From contig JAVBPB010000003.1 in NCBI GenBank assembly GCA_031549965.1, positions 1 through 64,000 of the forward strand: 64,000 bases of DNA. Direction: 5' to 3'. Below the pieces are notes generated by a model. The model searched no databases and had not been told where the DNA came from. It was given only the letters and a program-made list of their open reading frames with translations. This stretch comes from JAVBPB01 sp031549965 (GTDB lineage Bacteria; Bacillota; Clostridia; Lachnospirales; Lachnospiraceae). Every line of letters starts with the position of its first letter. The first letter of the stretch is position 1. Shown here piece by piece: positions 62,205-64,000 of this stretch. The position numbers and the translations under genes are program-made.

Positions 62205-64000
62205 ATGTTTGATGTCAAATGGGACACATTTAGTATAAAAAACAAAAATAAAGAAGATGCTTTTGAAACAATGTGTAGGCATCTGTTTTTTAGAAAGTTT
62301 AGTATTGATGGATACGGGTTTCAATCGAACTATAATCAAACAGGATTAGAAACACAGCCAATTAAATTCAATAATGAATGGTATGGGTTTCAATGTAAGT
62401 TTTCAAGCAGTAACAACAATGATGCCTTATACAAAGAGGTTTACACATCGCTAAATAAGGCCTACAAATGTTTTCCTAATTCAATTAATCATATTTATAT
62501 TTATACAAATGCAGATATTCAACCTATTTGCACTGATGACGAAATTAAAAATGCAAAAAAGATTAGCAATAGGATGAATATACAAATTGAAGCAAAAAAA
62601 TATAATGTAGAACTGCATTGGATAAAAACAGAAAATTTCAACTCCATTTTGAATGAGCATTCCAATCTTGATATATATAAACTATATTTTTCTTCGCAGA
62701 ATGAGTTAGCCTTTCTTGATGACTCAATTTCATTGCAGGATAGAACATTTTTAAATTCTAGTACTTTCTTGGATCTACACATAAATGGTAAAAGTTTTAA
62801 TGGAACTATTGATGAAATTTTTAAAAATAAGTTGAGCCTAATAATAGGTAATGCCGGAACGGGTAAAACAGAACTTCTAAAAAAATTGTATGTTTACTCA
62901 TCTGATAGGTTTTTAGATACATATAAAAATGTATCTGTTGACATAGGGGTGTTACCCATTTTTTTGAGACTGAGAGAATGTGTACATGGTGATGTTGAAG
63001 GATTACTCAAACAAAGATTAATTGATTATAAAATCAATATTATCGATTGCACGTATGAACTTATATACTTTTTTGATGGGCTTGATGAAATCTCTAATGC
63101 AGATATAGATAAAGTAATTTCATTTGTTAACTACTTATCGCAAAAAAGGAATACAAGATCTGTTCTTATATCATCTCGAAAAAGTACACCTAATCTTCAG
63201 TATTTACATACCTTGATTGAGGTGGCACACTACGAGATTGATAAATTAAATATTGATTTCATAGATTTATATTTTTCTAATCGCAACGATGGAACAAAAT
63301 TGGATTTCTACCAATCAATAAAATCAGAAGTTGAATATTTATTATCTGAAATAGATGATATATTCTCGGTCAATCTACTTTGGCAGACAATAGAATCTTT
63401 AGATGCTAATACTACAAAAATTGAATTAATTCAAAACTATGTTAATAAATTAATGTATACATCACATAGTATAAAATTATTGCCATTACCAGAAATAAAG
63501 AGTGATAAAATTGAAGATATTTGTAGTGAGGTTGCTTTTTTCATGCAAGAAACGAATAGACTAAATATTGATTTAAGTGAATTACAAAATATTTCTTTCG
63601 AACTATTCAAAAAGCTTTCATACACGGATATAGATAAAGTTATATTGTGTATTTCTGGAATGTTCTTTGATATTACTAATAAAAAAAGTCAACGTATATA
63701 CTCATTTAAGCATCGAAGATATCAAGAGTATTTTCTATATAAAAAAATATCAAGCCTCTTTTTTGAAAATCCATTTATAATAAGAGAATTGGGATTGCTG
63801 CCAAACAAGGATTTTGTATTAAGAATATTCCTAAAGCAATCTTTAAAAGATGCGCTAAGTAAAGGGGAGATGATTAAAGTCCTATCGCTTAGATTTTTTG
63901 AGGCATATCTAGGCTCAGATTATTGGTATGACTACAAAGATTCATTAATTGGTGTTAGGAGTGATTATGGTGTTGGCGATGAATCTTATTTAAGTTCAAA
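62205..64000 (+). CDS. NACHT-type NTPase with N-terminal nuclease-like domain (partial)
   Basis: The frame is open from ATG 62205 (GGAGGTG upstream) to the window end, 598 residues without a stop, so the C-terminus is missing. Residues ~15-130 look like a PD-(D/E)XK nuclease: a Glu-containing helix (E21), GLETQPI (E49), then WYGFQCKF (Q63, K65). Residues ~190-420 are a NACHT STAND NTPase: Walker A GNAGTGKT (215-222), Walker B YFFDGLDEI (D291-E295) and VLISSRK. FKHRRYQEYF (501-510) matches the winged-helix end of NACHT modules. Such nuclease-NACHT proteins act in anti-phage defence, with a C-terminal sensor expected beyond the window. The defence role is inferred from architecture and location. 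Confidence 0.82.
   Translation, partial: MFDVKWDTFSIKNKNKEDAFETMCRHLFFRKFSIDGYGFQSNYNQTGLETQPIKFNNEWYGFQCKFSSSNNNDALYKEVYTSLNKAYKCFPNSINHIYIYTNADIQPICTDDEIKNAKKISNRMNIQIEAKKYNVELHWIKTENFNSILNEHSNLDIYKLYFSSQNELAFLDDSISLQDRTFLNSSTFLDLHINGKSFNGTIDEIFKNKLSLIIGNAGTGKTELLKKLYVYSSDRFLDTYKNVSVDIGVLPIFLRLRECVHGDVEGLLKQRLIDYKINIIDCTYELIYFFDGLDEISNADIDKVISFVNYLSQKRNTRSVLISSRKSTPNLQYLHTLIEVAHYEIDKLNIDFIDLYFSNRNDGTKLDFYQSIKSEVEYLLSEIDDIFSVNLLWQTIESLDANTTKIELIQNYVNKLMYTSHSIKLLPLPEIKSDKIEDICSEVAFFMQETNRLNIDLSELQNISFELFKKLSYTDIDKVILCISGMFFDITNKKSQRIYSFKHRRYQEYFLYKKISSLFFENPFIIRELGLLPNKDFVLRIFLKQSLKDALSKGEMIKVLSLRFFEAYLGSDYWYDYKDSLIGVRSDYGVGDESYLSS

Overview
The window is AT-rich DNA from an anaerobic, endospore-forming Clostridia-type Firmicute. 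The evidence is the complete spoIIIAA-AH operon, spoIVB, spo0A, CotF-like coat genes, BclA-like collagen proteins and an [FeFe]-hydrogenase maturase (hydF). The gene set resembles the Lachnospirales and their relatives, but species cannot be assigned from sequence reading alone. Almost all genes lie on the + strand. The exceptions are hydF, a toxin-antitoxin module, a PadR/DUF4097 pair and an integrase remnant.

Layout. 0-11.5 kb: a type IV pilus-like (pseudopilin) cluster with a PilM-PilN fusion, a PilO-like protein and four prepilin-type proteins, followed by a YqeG phosphatase and a 1209-residue secreted protein with three internal modules. The pilus motor, platform and prepilin peptidase genes are not in the window and presumably lie upstream. 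11.5-16.6 kb: hydF (minus strand), then aroQ, a M24 peptidase and efp, then a small accessory insert with an unknown gene, a RelE/ParE toxin with its antitoxin, and a broken HTH regulator. 16.7-38 kb: the conserved sporulation and housekeeping block spoIIIAA-AH, asp23, nusB, xseAB, ispA, dxs, tlyA, nadK, argR, recN, spoIVB, spo0A. It is interrupted by a 1241-residue bacterial Ig-like surface protein, and a second Ig-like protein follows spo0A. 40-49 kb: glycogen synthase, two small coat proteins, a Na/Pi cotransporter, the glycolytic run gap-pgk-tpiA-gpmI, and secG. 49-61.6 kb: rnr and smpB, then a divergent histidyl-tRNA synthetase, a possible structured RNA, a PadR/DUF4097 pair, four collagen-like proteins, and finally ssrA (tmRNA). 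61.6-64 kb: the start of an accessory element inserted at the 3' end of ssrA. It has a tyrosine-integrase remnant, paired direct repeats and a large NACHT-type NTPase gene that runs off the window.

How the genes work together. The spoIIIA proteins form the channel between mother cell and forespore, SpoIVB signals across it, and Spo0A commands entry into sporulation. The coat and collagen-like proteins would decorate the finished spore. rnr, smpB and ssrA form the trans-translation set, here split by about 9.5 kb of mostly surface-protein genes. The glycolytic genes form the lower-trunk energy pathway.

Most notable points: (1) a probable defence NTPase with an N-terminal PD-(D/E)XK-like nuclease domain in the ssrA integration site; (2) three adjacent collagen-like proteins whose Gly-X-Y regions are each exactly 111 uninterrupted triplets although their sequences differ; (3) an internally triplicated secreted protein attached to the pilin cluster; (4) an unassigned structured element at 53.1-53.3 kb; (5) a palindrome covering the hydF promoter and a two-promoter, 0A-box-like region upstream of spo0A.
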